The notes below the pieces were generated by a model. That model had not been told where the DNA came from. It saw only the letters and a program-made list of their open reading frames with translations, and made no database searches. Source: Calothrix parasitica NIES-267 (GTDB taxonomy: Bacteria; Cyanobacteriota; Cyanobacteriia; Cyanobacteriales; Nostocaceae). Taken from it: a DNA stretch of 64,000 bases. Position 1 is the first letter of the stretch, and each line of letters begins with the position of its first letter. Below, piece after piece: positions 9,008 to 17,764 of the stretch. Location: assembly GCF_002368095.1 (NCBI RefSeq), contig NZ_AP018227.1:4363469-4427468 (forward strand), in the 5' to 3' direction. The position numbers and the translations under genes were made by a program.

Positions 9008-9704
9008 AAAAATTTTATTAGAAATATCAGGAACTAAATATACTTTTCTTCTAGACCACTGAACTTCAATTAGAGTCAATATTTGCTGTTTTCTCCGAAA
9101 TGTATCTTCAGAAGCTGGATATTTTATTTTTTGAATCTCCCTTAAGCTTTTACGCACTTAATTTGTATAGTACTAGCAATGACTTGTCTGAGTCGTAATA
9201 CAAGATTTTTCCTATTAGATGCGGTGCGTTGTAGAATGCAGAACACACATCAGCCTACTACAATCGAATTCAAAATTTTTATAGTTCCAGTTACCTCGAT
9301 TAAATGGAAGTACTCTTAGAATACAGATGATTTTCTTCCTTGACCAGATAACTTAACTAACTTATGGCGCAACTTAAGGATTTTGCAAAGTCACTCAATA
9401 GATAGGAGAAAATAGCTTCATTGTTAACGCAAGGTGGCTTCAGTCATATCCAGGTAAGCCATAAGGCTAATCGCAAACTTAATGGAAACTTTTCTAAATC
9501 TGCGTACCAGACATTTAATTAAAAGTAAACACTCTATTTTATTTTTAAATATTGAATAAAATCGGAACACTTGTACCGATTAATAGTAAGGGAGATTAGA
9601 AAAGCTGTAACAGCATAAAAGCATATTTTCCTGAGTAAAACTATCTTGTATCACCTATAAAAAGGTAATTTTATAAATATCTTAACAGTGGGAAATCTAC
9701 GATA
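9008..9704. other. Non-coding region before the sigma-like gene
   Basis: No gene is supported. A 17-bp sequence, AAGCTGGATATTTTATT at 9112-9128, also occurs at 7023-7039. CTCTTAGAATACAGAT at about 9312 recurs near 13229. The promoter of the sigma-like gene should lie towards the right end, but no clear elements were identified. Confidence 0.4.
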
Positions 9705-11156
9705 ATGAATAATGGAGTGATTATGAATACATCAGATACAGAAAGATATTACAATATTTTGCGAATCAACCCTGCTCGAAACAGTGTAGGATATACAAAA
9801 ACTAGATTGGGAATTGCTAGAGAGTTTGTAAATACGTCGGTATATGATGTAGAAAATTCTAATCTTCTAGATGATTTATTGTCTTGTTTTAAGGACAAAA
9901 ACCCCTATTCAAGTGTGATTAATCGCGCCAAGGCAGGTCTTTGTCTTAGATGTTACGTCTCTCACGCAATAGTGGAGGAATGCAGGAGAATAGATAATTT
10001 ATACAGTGGTAATAAGAAATTTAGTTATCGAGATTTCTTACCTCTAGTTTTGAATGATGATGGACAACAACTAATCATTTTAGCTTCAGATGGTAGAACA
10101 CAGCTAACTCTGGATACAAATTCTGTAACTAACGAATCAACAATTAATTTATTTTCTGTACAAGTGCTACAAAGCTTTGACCCTGATTTAGAATCAGGAA
10201 TGAGTTTGTATAATTGGGTACGACTAAGAACCAGACAAAATCATCAAGTGAGGACATTTTTATCCAATTCGGGCCTAAACCACTTGAGTGACTGGGCAAT
10301 TTTAAATCGAGCTACAACCGAACAAATTGGACGCTTATCACTGCAAGAACAGCGAATTATTGAAGCATATCACGCAGTTTATCGTCGAGACAGAATAGAA
10401 AAACCCTGCTTGAAACCGATAAGATGTCCCGACCCCACTTCTGCTCAATTACAAGAAATGTCAGTTTATTTGCGTTATCGAAAAGTTTCAATTGATACTC
10501 CAACCCTATTACTTCAAGAACTCTACCGAATTGCTCTACAATTAAGAAGATATGACATTTGGAGTTATAGAGAACCTTTAGAAATATACGATGCCCAAAG
10601 CGATACCCTTATACCCAGAAGCGATTTACCTACCGATTCTTTTGATGAAGTAGACATAGAACGGCTAGAAATCTCACAATTTTTACAGGAGCATCTTGAA
10701 TCAGCTTTAACTAGAGCAATAAGAATGGAGGTGGAAGCTAAGATTCAAGAGTTAAGAAATAGTAGCAGATATGCACCTTTTGCCCCACAATATCTTCAGG
10801 GATTAAAACTTTATTACAGTGAGTCGATGTCGTTAGGAGATATTGCTCCCATTTTAGGGATGAGAAGCTGGAACCAAGCTAGAAGAATTTTAGATCCAGG
10901 AAAATTATTGTTGCAAGTGCGTGCTAAAACAGAAGACTCAATGTTAGAAAGTATTCTGAGGTTAGCTGGACAAAGAGGTTTTACTCCAATTCCACCAAAA
11001 GCCAGCTATTTCAAGGCTTTAGCTGAAGAAGTTGAATCCTATATTGATGAAGAAATTTTTCAAGAAGCTAGCGAAGAAATGAGAGCAGGGAGAAATCGCA
11101 GCATGAATAGCCCGTATGCTCAAGCTATTGTTTCTTTCCTTCAAGATTTAGTTTAA
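9705..11156 (+). CDS. Sigma-factor-like cyanobacterial HTH protein
   Basis: This 483-residue protein belongs to a cyanobacterial family distantly resembling sigma-70 factors. Recognisable blocks are the LCLRCYVSHAI region with DFLPLVL following, LQSFDPD with SLYNWVRLRT, WAILNRAT, and IEAYHAVYRRD. A C-terminal helix-turn-helix-like segment is at about 365-400 (LQGLKLYYSESMSLGDIAPI with RSWNQARRIL after it). DNA binding or transcription control is inferred from this resemblance and not shown. The ATG at 9723 with GGAG just upstream is an alternative start. A broken relative lies at 43551-44913. It is followed after 285 bp by the CHAT gene on the same strand, and DUF1822 genes lie on both sides, which is the usual company of this family. 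Confidence 0.72.
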   Translation: MNNGVIMNTSDTERYYNILRINPARNSVGYTKTRLGIAREFVNTSVYDVENSNLLDDLLSCFKDKNPYSSVINRAKAGLCLRCYVSHAIVEECRRIDNLYSGNKKFSYRDFLPLVLNDDGQQLIILASDGRTQLTLDTNSVTNESTINLFSVQVLQSFDPDLESGMSLYNWVRLRTRQNHQVRTFLSNSGLNHLSDWAILNRATTEQIGRLSLQEQRIIEAYHAVYRRDRIEKPCLKPIRCPDPTSAQLQEMSVYLRYRKVSIDTPTLLLQELYRIALQLRRYDIWSYREPLEIYDAQSDTLIPRSDLPTDSFDEVDIERLEISQFLQEHLESALTRAIRMEVEAKIQELRNSSRYAPFAPQYLQGLKLYYSESMSLGDIAPILGMRSWNQARRILDPGKLLLQVRAKTEDSMLESILRLAGQRGFTPIPPKASYFKALAEEVESYIDEEIFQEASEEMRAGRNRSMNSPYAQAIVSFLQDLV

Positions 11157-11441
11157 ATTCAATTGATTATGCTTTATAAAGCTATAAATTTACGATTTTA
11201 TCCCTCTGTTGATGGTGATTAATATTTTTACTAGCAATATATTTAAATTTATCTCTATAGATAGATGCAAAAAAATAAAAGAATAAAATTTTTACACCCA
11301 GTCTGAAAACTAAAATACTATCGGCGGGGAATTCCTAGCTGTAGCTTGCATAGTTACACGATAGCTGCAATCAATATATATTAAAGTTAGGAGAAAAGTC
11401 TATGTAGCGTAATTCTATATTTTTCAATATACCCTTCATGA

Positions 11442-13028
11442 ATGAATAAAGCAGTTCTAATCAATCTTGGAAATGGCAATTTAGACGATGGGTTCCCTCG
11501 GGTTACTGTTCAAGTATGGATAGGTGGCAATTCTCGACCCCAGCAATTTATCGGTAGCTTACCTGCTGCTCCAATTTTGGCAAGTTTATACAAGAATTGG
11601 CAAATAGTTTATAAAGAAATTTGTGTACAGTTAGTAAATGTTCAAGAGTTCGGCAGACAGCTAACAGTTGAGCTAGTAGATCAAGATATTGATGATGAAT
11701 TAGAAATTGAAAGTGAAGGGATTAATAATATCTCACAAGTTAGTTTTAATGAAATTTGTGAAAATTTAACATATAGTCTGAACTCATGGCTAAATACCCC
11801 CCATTTTTTGTCTATCGAACGTCAAATGCTATGCCAACTCGATAGAGAATCGGAAATACAAGTAACCCTAGAAACTAATGATAACTTAATCCGTCGCTTA
11901 CCTTGGCATTGCTGGAAATTTTTTGAAGATTATCCGAAAGCTGAATTAGCTCTTTCTCAACCAGAGTATATCCGTCAGGTACAAAGGCAGCAGGAAACTG
12001 AAAAGGTCAGGATTTTAGCTATTTTAGCTAGTACTCAAGGAATTGATTTAGCAGCAGAACAAAGTTTTTTAGAAAATTTAGAAAATGCACAAACAAAATT
12101 TTTGATTCAACCTTCTATTAGAGAATTGAATTGGGAGTTGATTAATAACCAAGGTTGGGAAATTTTGTTTTTTGCAGGGCACAGTCAAACTGAAGGTGAA
12201 ACAGGAAGAATTTATTTAAATGAACAAAGTAAAGATAATAGTTTAACAATCGAACAGTTGCAAGCATCTTTAAAAATTGCGATTGCTAATGGTTTGAAGT
12301 TAGCAATATTTAATTCCTGTGATGGTTTGGGATTAGCAAATACTTTAGAAAAATTACATATTCCCACTATTATTATTATGCGCGAACCCGTACCGAATAA
12401 AGTAGCGCAAGAATTTTTTAAACATTTTTTGACTGCATTTGCTCTTTCCCATAAGTCGTTACATTTATCAGTAAGACAAGCAAGGGAGCAGTTACAAATC
12501 CTTGAAGAAGAATTTCCCGGAGCTTCCTGGCTACCTGTTATTTGTCAAAATCCTGCTGTAGAACCACCGGATTGGTTAAATATCGCCAGACCCGTGCGTT
12601 TAGTGCTATCTTCTGAAGAAATATATGCGCTACAAAATATTTTGCTGAATTATATTGGGCCTATCGCTCCTACTTTCTTGCAAAAAACATTAGCACAAGC
12701 GAGAAACTTTGATGCTTTGATTGAGGGACTACTAACTCGTTTAACCGTCATCCAAAAAGCTGAATTCCTCGAACTAGTAAATTTACTTTTTGCAGAACCA
12801 GAAGCCGAATCCGAAGAAGATGAAAATGATAATCTTACTGAAGAATTTATTCATGAATGCGAGCAAATATTAACTCAAATAATTGGGCCTGTAACACCAA
12901 TGCTCATTCAAGAAGCTTTGAGTTTAGACAATCAAAGTCGTCAAAAATTTGTTGAAAATTTAGCTGAAAAAATTCCCTTTCCCGAGCTACGTAATGAATT
13001 TGAACAACGAGTATCAGTGGATGATTGA
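11442..13028 (+). CDS. CHAT domain protease-like protein
   Basis: The 528-residue protein contains a caspase-like CHAT domain (about 190-375) with the catalytic pair His247 (FFAGHSQT) and Cys293 (FNSCDGLGLA) in place. The N-terminal 120 residues (LINLGNG, GSLPAAP, LYKNWQ) match the region that commonly precedes CHAT in cyanobacteria. After the CHAT domain come two copies of a short module with the motif IGPIAP (about 406) and IGPVTP (about 480), joined by an acidic linker. CHAT proteins are cysteine peptidases or peptidase relatives tied to regulated cell death and conflict systems; the target here is unknown. The gene follows the sigma-like gene on the same strand and may share its transcript. 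No signal peptide is seen. Confidence 0.88.
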   Translation: MNKAVLINLGNGNLDDGFPRVTVQVWIGGNSRPQQFIGSLPAAPILASLYKNWQIVYKEICVQLVNVQEFGRQLTVELVDQDIDDELEIESEGINNISQVSFNEICENLTYSLNSWLNTPHFLSIERQMLCQLDRESEIQVTLETNDNLIRRLPWHCWKFFEDYPKAELALSQPEYIRQVQRQQETEKVRILAILASTQGIDLAAEQSFLENLENAQTKFLIQPSIRELNWELINNQGWEILFFAGHSQTEGETGRIYLNEQSKDNSLTIEQLQASLKIAIANGLKLAIFNSCDGLGLANTLEKLHIPTIIIMREPVPNKVAQEFFKHFLTAFALSHKSLHLSVRQAREQLQILEEEFPGASWLPVICQNPAVEPPDWLNIARPVRLVLSSEEIYALQNILLNYIGPIAPTFLQKTLAQARNFDALIEGLLTRLTVIQKAEFLELVNLLFAEPEAESEEDENDNLTEEFIHECEQILTQIIGPVTPMLIQEALSLDNQSRQKFVENLAEKIPFPELRNEFEQRVSVDD

Positions 13029-13070
13029 TTTTAAATTTTTGATTTAAAATTTTTGGTTTTATACCAATTC

Positions 13071-13182
13071 TGTATGAGGCTGCGCTGAATCGCTCTCAGC
13101 CTGGAAGGCTTGAGCTACACTCACAAAGCCCAACGAACTGGGCTGAATTAAGCGCATATTTATGAAGAAATGGTATTAGGTT
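13071..13182. repeat. Dispersed palindromic repeat (ATACCA family)
   Basis: The block begins ATACCAATTCTGTATGA and ends TTATGAAGAAATGGTAT, an imperfect terminal inverted repeat around a GC-rich core that includes TTAAGCGCA. A relative with the same ends and core words lies at about 37250-37345. It looks like a non-coding MITE or REP-type element just after the CHAT gene. Confidence 0.6.
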
Positions 13183-13268
13183 TTAGATTTTTTATTAGGA
13201 CTTGATGATAATAGTATAGGAATTTTCACGCTCTTAGAATACAGATAAACCTCACCCCCTTCCCCTCT

Positions 13269-13532
13269 CCTTATTAAGGAGTTACCGTGTACACACAAGT
13301 ACTCTCAGCATACGTTTCAGGGATTTCAAGCCCCTTAAATCGTCATTGCGAGCGAAGCGAAGCAATCGCATTAATGCGGAGATTATTGCGATTGCTATGT
13401 CCTGACGGACACGCTCCGCTAACGTCGTTCCTCCTTGCAATGACAGGTTTTGAGCGATTTTCATCTGAATCCAAAACCCGCTTCCAGGTAGGATTTTAAG
13501 ACTTGTGTGTACACCGTAGCCTTATTAAGGAG
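13269..13532. mobile_element. Nested MITE inserted in a palindromic repeat
   Basis: A 238-bp element (13282-13519) has terminal inverted repeats sharing GTGTACACACAAGT (13287-13300 and, inverted, 13501-13514). It is flanked by a 13-bp direct duplication, CCTTATTAAGGAG (13269-13281 and 13520-13532). The duplicated target is the centre of a common palindrome, whose uninterrupted form is visible at 44212-44236. Inside the element sits a second inverted-repeat unit (13342-13444, ends GTCATTGCGAG and CTTGCAATGAC), a family also present at 26646-26723. No transposase is encoded. Confidence 0.8.
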
Positions 13533-13599
13533 AGGGGGGAAAATTAATTGAAAACTGCTATATAAAAAATCACCCAACTTTCCGCAAAATTCCAAATTT

Positions 13600-14517
13600 T
13601 TAACGAGGTTGTTGGTTAAGTAAATCCATTGCAATCAGCAAACTAGACTTCATCCGCTCAAAAGCAATTGCGAGTAAACCAATTTCATCTTTAGAGCTTT
13701 CTTTGAAGTTACTGGTCATGTCACCTTTACTGATAGCATTGGCAGTATTGGCAATATTTCTCACTCGCGCTATGACAACTTTTTTCAACAAATGGTTAAT
13801 TAGTAAGATTACTGCAATAAAGATAAAAATTACTACAGCCATCATTTTGAAAATAGCTTTTCTGGCATTGTTAAATACATCCTCAGAAGGAACATAAACC
13901 ATCTGAGCGGCAACAATATCACCTAAATTCCAACCAAAACCATTTTCTCCGTAGGTATTTATTAAACTTTGAGGTGCTTTTTCGGGAGTAGAATGACACT
14001 CAAGACATCGCTGTTCTTTGACAATAAACGGACGAGCGGTATAAAACCTATCTCCTTTCTCATCTGAATGAAAACCACTGATTTCTAAACGTTTTGGATC
14101 TAACTTAAATTTTTCAATTAATTTCGTTTCAAATTCGTTAGCTTTATCTTCTAGATTAGTAGGATTTAGGGTAGCGTCCTTATAAGAAAAGTTTTTATAA
14201 GCAGGGGTTTGAGTTAGATGACGAGATACTTTTTTTACTGAAAAAGTCGGAATTGCTTCTGGAATAAATTCTGGAACATCTGACAGCTTAGGCTTTAACC
14301 AGGGATTAACACGTTCTTGAGTGTAAACTCTGAGCGAATTCATCGTTTCCATAAACAACTCAGCCTGAATCGTAACTTCATGCTGCGCTCTTTGATAAAG
14401 TATGTTCGATAGGGTTACACCGCTCAAAATGATGCCAAATATAAGTGCAATAATCAACAAGGTATTAAATTTGTCGTTAATCTTGGCATCCTGAAAACTT
14501 GTTTTTATTTTAAACAT
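13600..14517 (-). CDS. Haem-c membrane sensor, Tll0287-like, with HAMP
   Basis: This 305-residue protein has a transmembrane segment at 18-38, an extracytoplasmic DUF3365/Tll0287-like domain at about 50-215, a second transmembrane segment at 223-243 and a HAMP domain at about 240-296. The sensor domain carries CLECH at 171-175, a c-type haem attachment motif, so it probably senses redox state, NO or O2. The protein ends right after HAMP with no kinase, cyclase or chemotaxis output, so it must act through a partner or by dimerisation. It is transcribed against its neighbours and sits between the CHAT gene and the second DUF1822 gene. Its tie to that island is positional only. Confidence 0.85.
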   Translation of the reverse strand: MFKIKTSFQDAKINDKFNTLLIIALIFGIILSGVTLSNILYQRAQHEVTIQAELFMETMNSLRVYTQERVNPWLKPKLSDVPEFIPEAIPTFSVKKVSRHLTQTPAYKNFSYKDATLNPTNLEDKANEFETKLIEKFKLDPKRLEISGFHSDEKGDRFYTARPFIVKEQRCLECHSTPEKAPQSLINTYGENGFGWNLGDIVAAQMVYVPSEDVFNNARKAIFKMMAVVIFIFIAVILLINHLLKKVVIARVRNIANTANAISKGDMTSNFKESSKDEIGLLAIAFERMKSSLLIAMDLLNQQPR

Positions 14518-14742
14518 GCTAAAGTTTAAGACTCCTGCTAATGGTTACGATAAATAGTTACACTTGAGTCAAGTGCATTCTTATAGTACTTAGTTCCAGT
14601 TGTTGTTTGAGATGAATAATCTTTGGAGGAATAGCAATCAAATGTCTATCTGAATTATTTTAGCTATTTAGGAGACTTTAAGATTGCAAAATTAATTTAC
14701 TTTATTGTTTTAAATTTTTTGTACCGCAACTACTAAATTTTT

Positions 14743-14878
14743 TCATATCTTATATCTTGCACCATTCTCAAGAAGACCAAATAAACCCGGTTTCTCCGAA
14801 GTGAAAGCATTATTATGTGGTTGTTTAAGCAATAAGAAACCGGGTTTATGACACTAGTGCAAGATTTGAGATATTTCA
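14743..14878. repeat. MITE-like element with hairpin core
   Basis: The outer ends TCATATCTTATATCTTGCAC (14743-14762) and the complementary region at 14855-14878 form an imperfect terminal inverted repeat. Inside lies an exact 13-bp inverted repeat, AAACCCGGTTTCT (14783-14795) with AGAAACCGGGTTT (14835-14847). One end of the same family appears near 1250-1272. A potential upstream start of the DUF1822 frame at 14848 lies inside this element and is therefore unlikely to be used. Confidence 0.75.
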
Positions 14879-14952
14879 TTCCAAAGTCCAATACAAAAGT
14901 GGATAAGTTGCTTTCACTTACATCTATTTATTTTTATATGCGAGGGAAAATC

Positions 14953-16023
14953 ATGCCTAATCCAAATTCTCCTCAAGACTTGAGGATTCTTTTACAAGAA
15001 AACGCTTGGTTAGAACCAGAACATTTTGCATTAGCACAAAAAATTAGTTCTCTTGAGAAGACTAACCATAATACTTCCTGGCAAATCTATTTAAACACGT
15101 TGGCGTTGCTTGGTTTGGAGGTATGGTTAGAAAAAAGCTTACCAGATGAAGTCATTATTAGAGATATTGACAGAATCACAACTGCTGGTTATCTCAACGC
15201 TGATAAGTTCAAAATTTGTGCGATCGCAACGGAAAGTTTACTTTGTGAGGTTGTTGAGATACCGAAAGCAATAATCGAAAATCCTGGTAATTTTGCCCAT
15301 TTTTATGTAGTGGTTGAGGTTCTCGAAGAAAATGAGGAGGTTGTAATTAAAGGATTTTTATCTCACAAACAACTAATTGAAAGTAAAAATAATTTTAAAT
15401 TGCCCATAAGCGACGGTTGTTATCAAATACCGCTATCTTTCTTTGATATGGAACCAAATCATCTATCACTTTATCAGCGTTATGTTGAAGCATCGGAATT
15501 TCTTCCACTTGTAGCTCAAAGTCAAGTAACTCAAACAAACCAAATAGCAGCGAATATTATAAGTAAAACTACGACTAAATTAAGTAAGTGGTTACAAGGA
15601 GTAATTGATGAAAGTTGGCAAGCCTTAGATTCTTTAAAAAGACCTGAATTCAATTTAGATTACAGTTTAAGAAGTATTGATGATGAAACTAAAAGAACTA
15701 AAATAATAGATTTAGGAATCAATTTAGACAGTCACAAAGTAGCCTTAGTAATATGTATATCTCCCGATAATTTAGATAGTGCTAATCATCAATCTAAAAT
15801 CAGCGTTTTAGCTCAACTAAGACCAATGGATGGAGATGATTATTTACCACAGAATATTAAATTAATCCTGATATCTAAAGCTGGTAAAGTTCTACAAGAA
15901 ATTACTTCAAACTTTCAAGATAAATGCATTCAGTTGAATGTGTTAAAAGGTGAACCGGGAAAACAGTTTAGTATAAAAGTGAGTTTAGGAGATTCCAGCA
16001 TTATGGAAAAATTTGAGTTGTAA
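14953..16023 (+). CDS. DUF1822 family protein (copy 2)
   Basis: This 356-residue paralogue of the protein at 5829-6890 is co-linear with it over the full length, with conserved blocks WLEPEHFALAQKIS, LALLGLEVWLEK, LSHKQLIES and LISKAGKVLQEITS. The frame is open for 35 codons upstream, but that part lies in a MITE. The start ATGCCTAA and the preceding bases (CGAGGGAAAATC) match copy 1, so 14953 is chosen. The function is unknown. The two copies flank the STAND, sigma-like, CHAT and haem-sensor genes, which suggests a segmental duplication. GCGATCGC occurs in the gene, which fits native cyanobacterial DNA. Confidence 0.88.
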   Translation: MPNPNSPQDLRILLQENAWLEPEHFALAQKISSLEKTNHNTSWQIYLNTLALLGLEVWLEKSLPDEVIIRDIDRITTAGYLNADKFKICAIATESLLCEVVEIPKAIIENPGNFAHFYVVVEVLEENEEVVIKGFLSHKQLIESKNNFKLPISDGCYQIPLSFFDMEPNHLSLYQRYVEASEFLPLVAQSQVTQTNQIAANIISKTTTKLSKWLQGVIDESWQALDSLKRPEFNLDYSLRSIDDETKRTKIIDLGINLDSHKVALVICISPDNLDSANHQSKISVLAQLRPMDGDDYLPQNIKLILISKAGKVLQEITSNFQDKCIQLNVLKGEPGKQFSIKVSLGDSSIMEKFEL

Positions 16024-16490
16024 AGGATAAAAAGTAAATTGGTATTTGATTGAAATGTATATTTCCTATAATTTGTAAATTATCTCATATATCTAATATT
16101 ATCAATAGGTCGGCAACTCTCATAAGCAATGGCACGCAAAGCGTGCCGAGTGACGATAAAATAAACAATTTATATTAGTTTTTATAAGACAATAATTAAT
16201 TATATTTGAATGCAAATTGAGACTATTAATAGAACCAGTCCACAAATAAGATTAGGAATGGCCGCAACCGGCACATTTTTTTGTAGGGTGCTGTGACACT
16301 TTGAAAATGCCCGAACGTAGTAATAATGTTTTGAGTGTCACGCACCACCCAAGTGTTGTGACAATTGCGTAAATCCTGAAGATAATTTTAATCAGCTTGT
16401 AACCATGTATAAAGGTCAGTTTAATTTCACCAAATAGCCCTATTTTAAATAAAAGACAGAGCCACCAAGTAAAACTGTTAGAGAAAATAG
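16024..16490. repeat. Intergenic region with two palindromic repeats
   Basis: No gene is supported. A perfect hairpin, GGCACGC-AAA-GCGTGCC, lies at 16131-16147 about 110 bases after the DUF1822 stop; it lacks a T-run, so a terminator role is doubtful. At 16282-16346 a palindromic element with ends GTAGGGTGCTGTGAC and GTGTCACGCACC belongs to the family found in several copies at 27408-27816. Confidence 0.65.
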
Positions 16491-16793
16491 TTATTGATTG
16501 TGTACCTGAATGGTTTGCTCTGCTGAAGTCCTAAATATTTCCCGTAAAACTTGAGCAATAGAATCTGCTTGTACGCATATACCAATACTGAGCAGCCCAA
16601 TTACCCCAATCAGTAAACATATAGATTTAAGCTCTGATTTATGAGGATTATTCCTAGCTTTTCCAGATGCTTTAATTTCTGATAACAGTTCTGTTTCTAT
16701 ATAAGGACTCCAATAATTATTTATCTCAAAATCAAGATTTGGGATATGAACCAGATTTGAGTATTGAGAATTATGATGTTCTTTTTTGGGCAT
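16491..16793 (-). CDS. Small single-pass membrane protein, unknown
   Basis: The 100-residue protein is not recognised. It has a polar N-terminal half and one hydrophobic segment at about 57-76 (SICLLIGVIGLLSIGIC), followed by a short tail. The start ATG is the only clear choice. It lies alone on the minus strand between repeats and the receiver gene, and the coding assignment rests mainly on the open frame and the plausible membrane segment. Confidence 0.45.
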   Translation of the reverse strand: MPKKEHHNSQYSNLVHIPNLDFEINNYWSPYIETELLSEIKASGKARNNPHKSELKSICLLIGVIGLLSIGICVQADSIAQVLREIFRTSAEQTIQVHNQ

Positions 16794-17008
16794 CTTAATT
16801 TTTCAGGGATAGAGTACAATAAATTGGTTATCCAAAATTATTATTTACTGATACAAAAATAGGCAACAAATCTCGCTGTTCATAATATTATTTAGCTGTA
16901 AAATTTAGATATTGCTGAATTAATAAGACTGAAGTTAAAAGTTAATTTAAGTAAGTTAAGCACAACTTCAACTTCAACTTTAAGTAAAATTCAGAAGTTT
17001 ATTGCTGT

Positions 17009-17425
17009 TTATTCAAGCTTTTTCACTGTCCGTGTTGCATACCATTCCTTGAGAAAAGCTTGTCTTTCCAAACGGACTATAATTGCTTTCAAAAATTCCT
17101 CTTGGGTACAAGAGTTAATAATAAAGTCATCAGCCCCCATTTCCATTGCTTTGCGGATTTGAGACTGACTCACTTCACTAGTAAGAAAAATTAAGGGTAT
17201 AATCGCTGTGACAGGGTTTTCGCGTAGTGCCTTTAGAAGGCTATACCCATCAAGTTCCGGCATTACAATATCACTGATAATTAAATCGGGTAACTCTGAT
17301 TGTGCTTTGCACAGACCGACAACAGCATTTTCTGAGACTATTATATTAAAGCCTTCCAACTCCAGTAATTTTATAAATATACTATTATTAGATAATTCCG
17401 ATTGAATCACTAAAATCTTCGTCAT
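17009..17425 (-). CDS. Degenerate response-regulator receiver protein
   Basis: This single-domain receiver of 138 residues keeps the phospho-acceptor region DIVMPELDGY (Asp52 counted from the ATG at 17425) and the LTS threonine/serine, but other key residues are changed. The acidic pair normally after beta-1 (DDE-type) reads IQSEL, and the conserved lysine of the TKP motif reads IINS. Phosphorylation by the usual mechanism is therefore doubtful and a protein-docking role is possible. A TTG 15 bases upstream could also start the frame; the ATG gives the usual MTKILVI beginning. There is no output domain and no neighbouring kinase, so the pathway is unknown. Confidence 0.82.
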   Translation of the reverse strand: MTKILVIQSELSNNSIFIKLLELEGFNIIVSENAVVGLCKAQSELPDLIISDIVMPELDGYSLLKALRENPVTAIIPLIFLTSEVSQSQIRKAMEMGADDFIINSCTQEEFLKAIIVRLERQAFLKEWYATRTVKKLE

Positions 17426-17731
17426 TACTTTTTGAGTCAAATATTTGTTAATATGCCCTATTTAGTTTGCTAATAAATATCCTCCAACAATGGAACAGCT
17501 AATAGGGGAAATGTTTTTGGACGTAATATAGCAGCGTTCGCTTGGTTAGAATACAGCAAACTACCCCCTTCCCTTTTGCTTAGTAAATAGGAGAAATAAA
17601 AGCCGACGATTGAGTTTTCCGGCATCAACTAATAATCAACCTAAAACCGCTATAGTCTATCCATAGATTATATTTGAGCGTTTTATCATTCTTTATTACA
17701 GTATAATGCTCACATGATTTACATCGTTTAG
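17426..17731. other. Intergenic region between divergent genes
   Basis: About 300 bases with no gene. A G/C-rich patch near 17546-17600 includes TTAGAATACAG, a word shared with the intergenic sequences near 9312 and 13229. Promoters for the divergent receiver gene (minus) and DUF218 gene (plus) should be here; GTATAATGCT at 17701-17710 resembles a -10 element facing the plus-strand gene. Confidence 0.4.
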
Positions 17732-17764
17732 ACAAGAGAACTTAAGAAAGTTAAGGAGAAAGTT

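Noticed and set aside
7023..9128. 17-bp direct repeat AAGCTGGATATTTTATT at 7023 and 9112 as a transposon target duplication around the STAND gene
   Set aside because: The copies are not adjacent to the inverted repeats and not symmetrical to them; a chance or old-repeat match in AT-rich DNA is as likely.
13287..13499. Open frames on both strands inside the nested repeat
   Set aside because: They are made of inverted-repeat sequence of a non-coding element; no protein motif is present.
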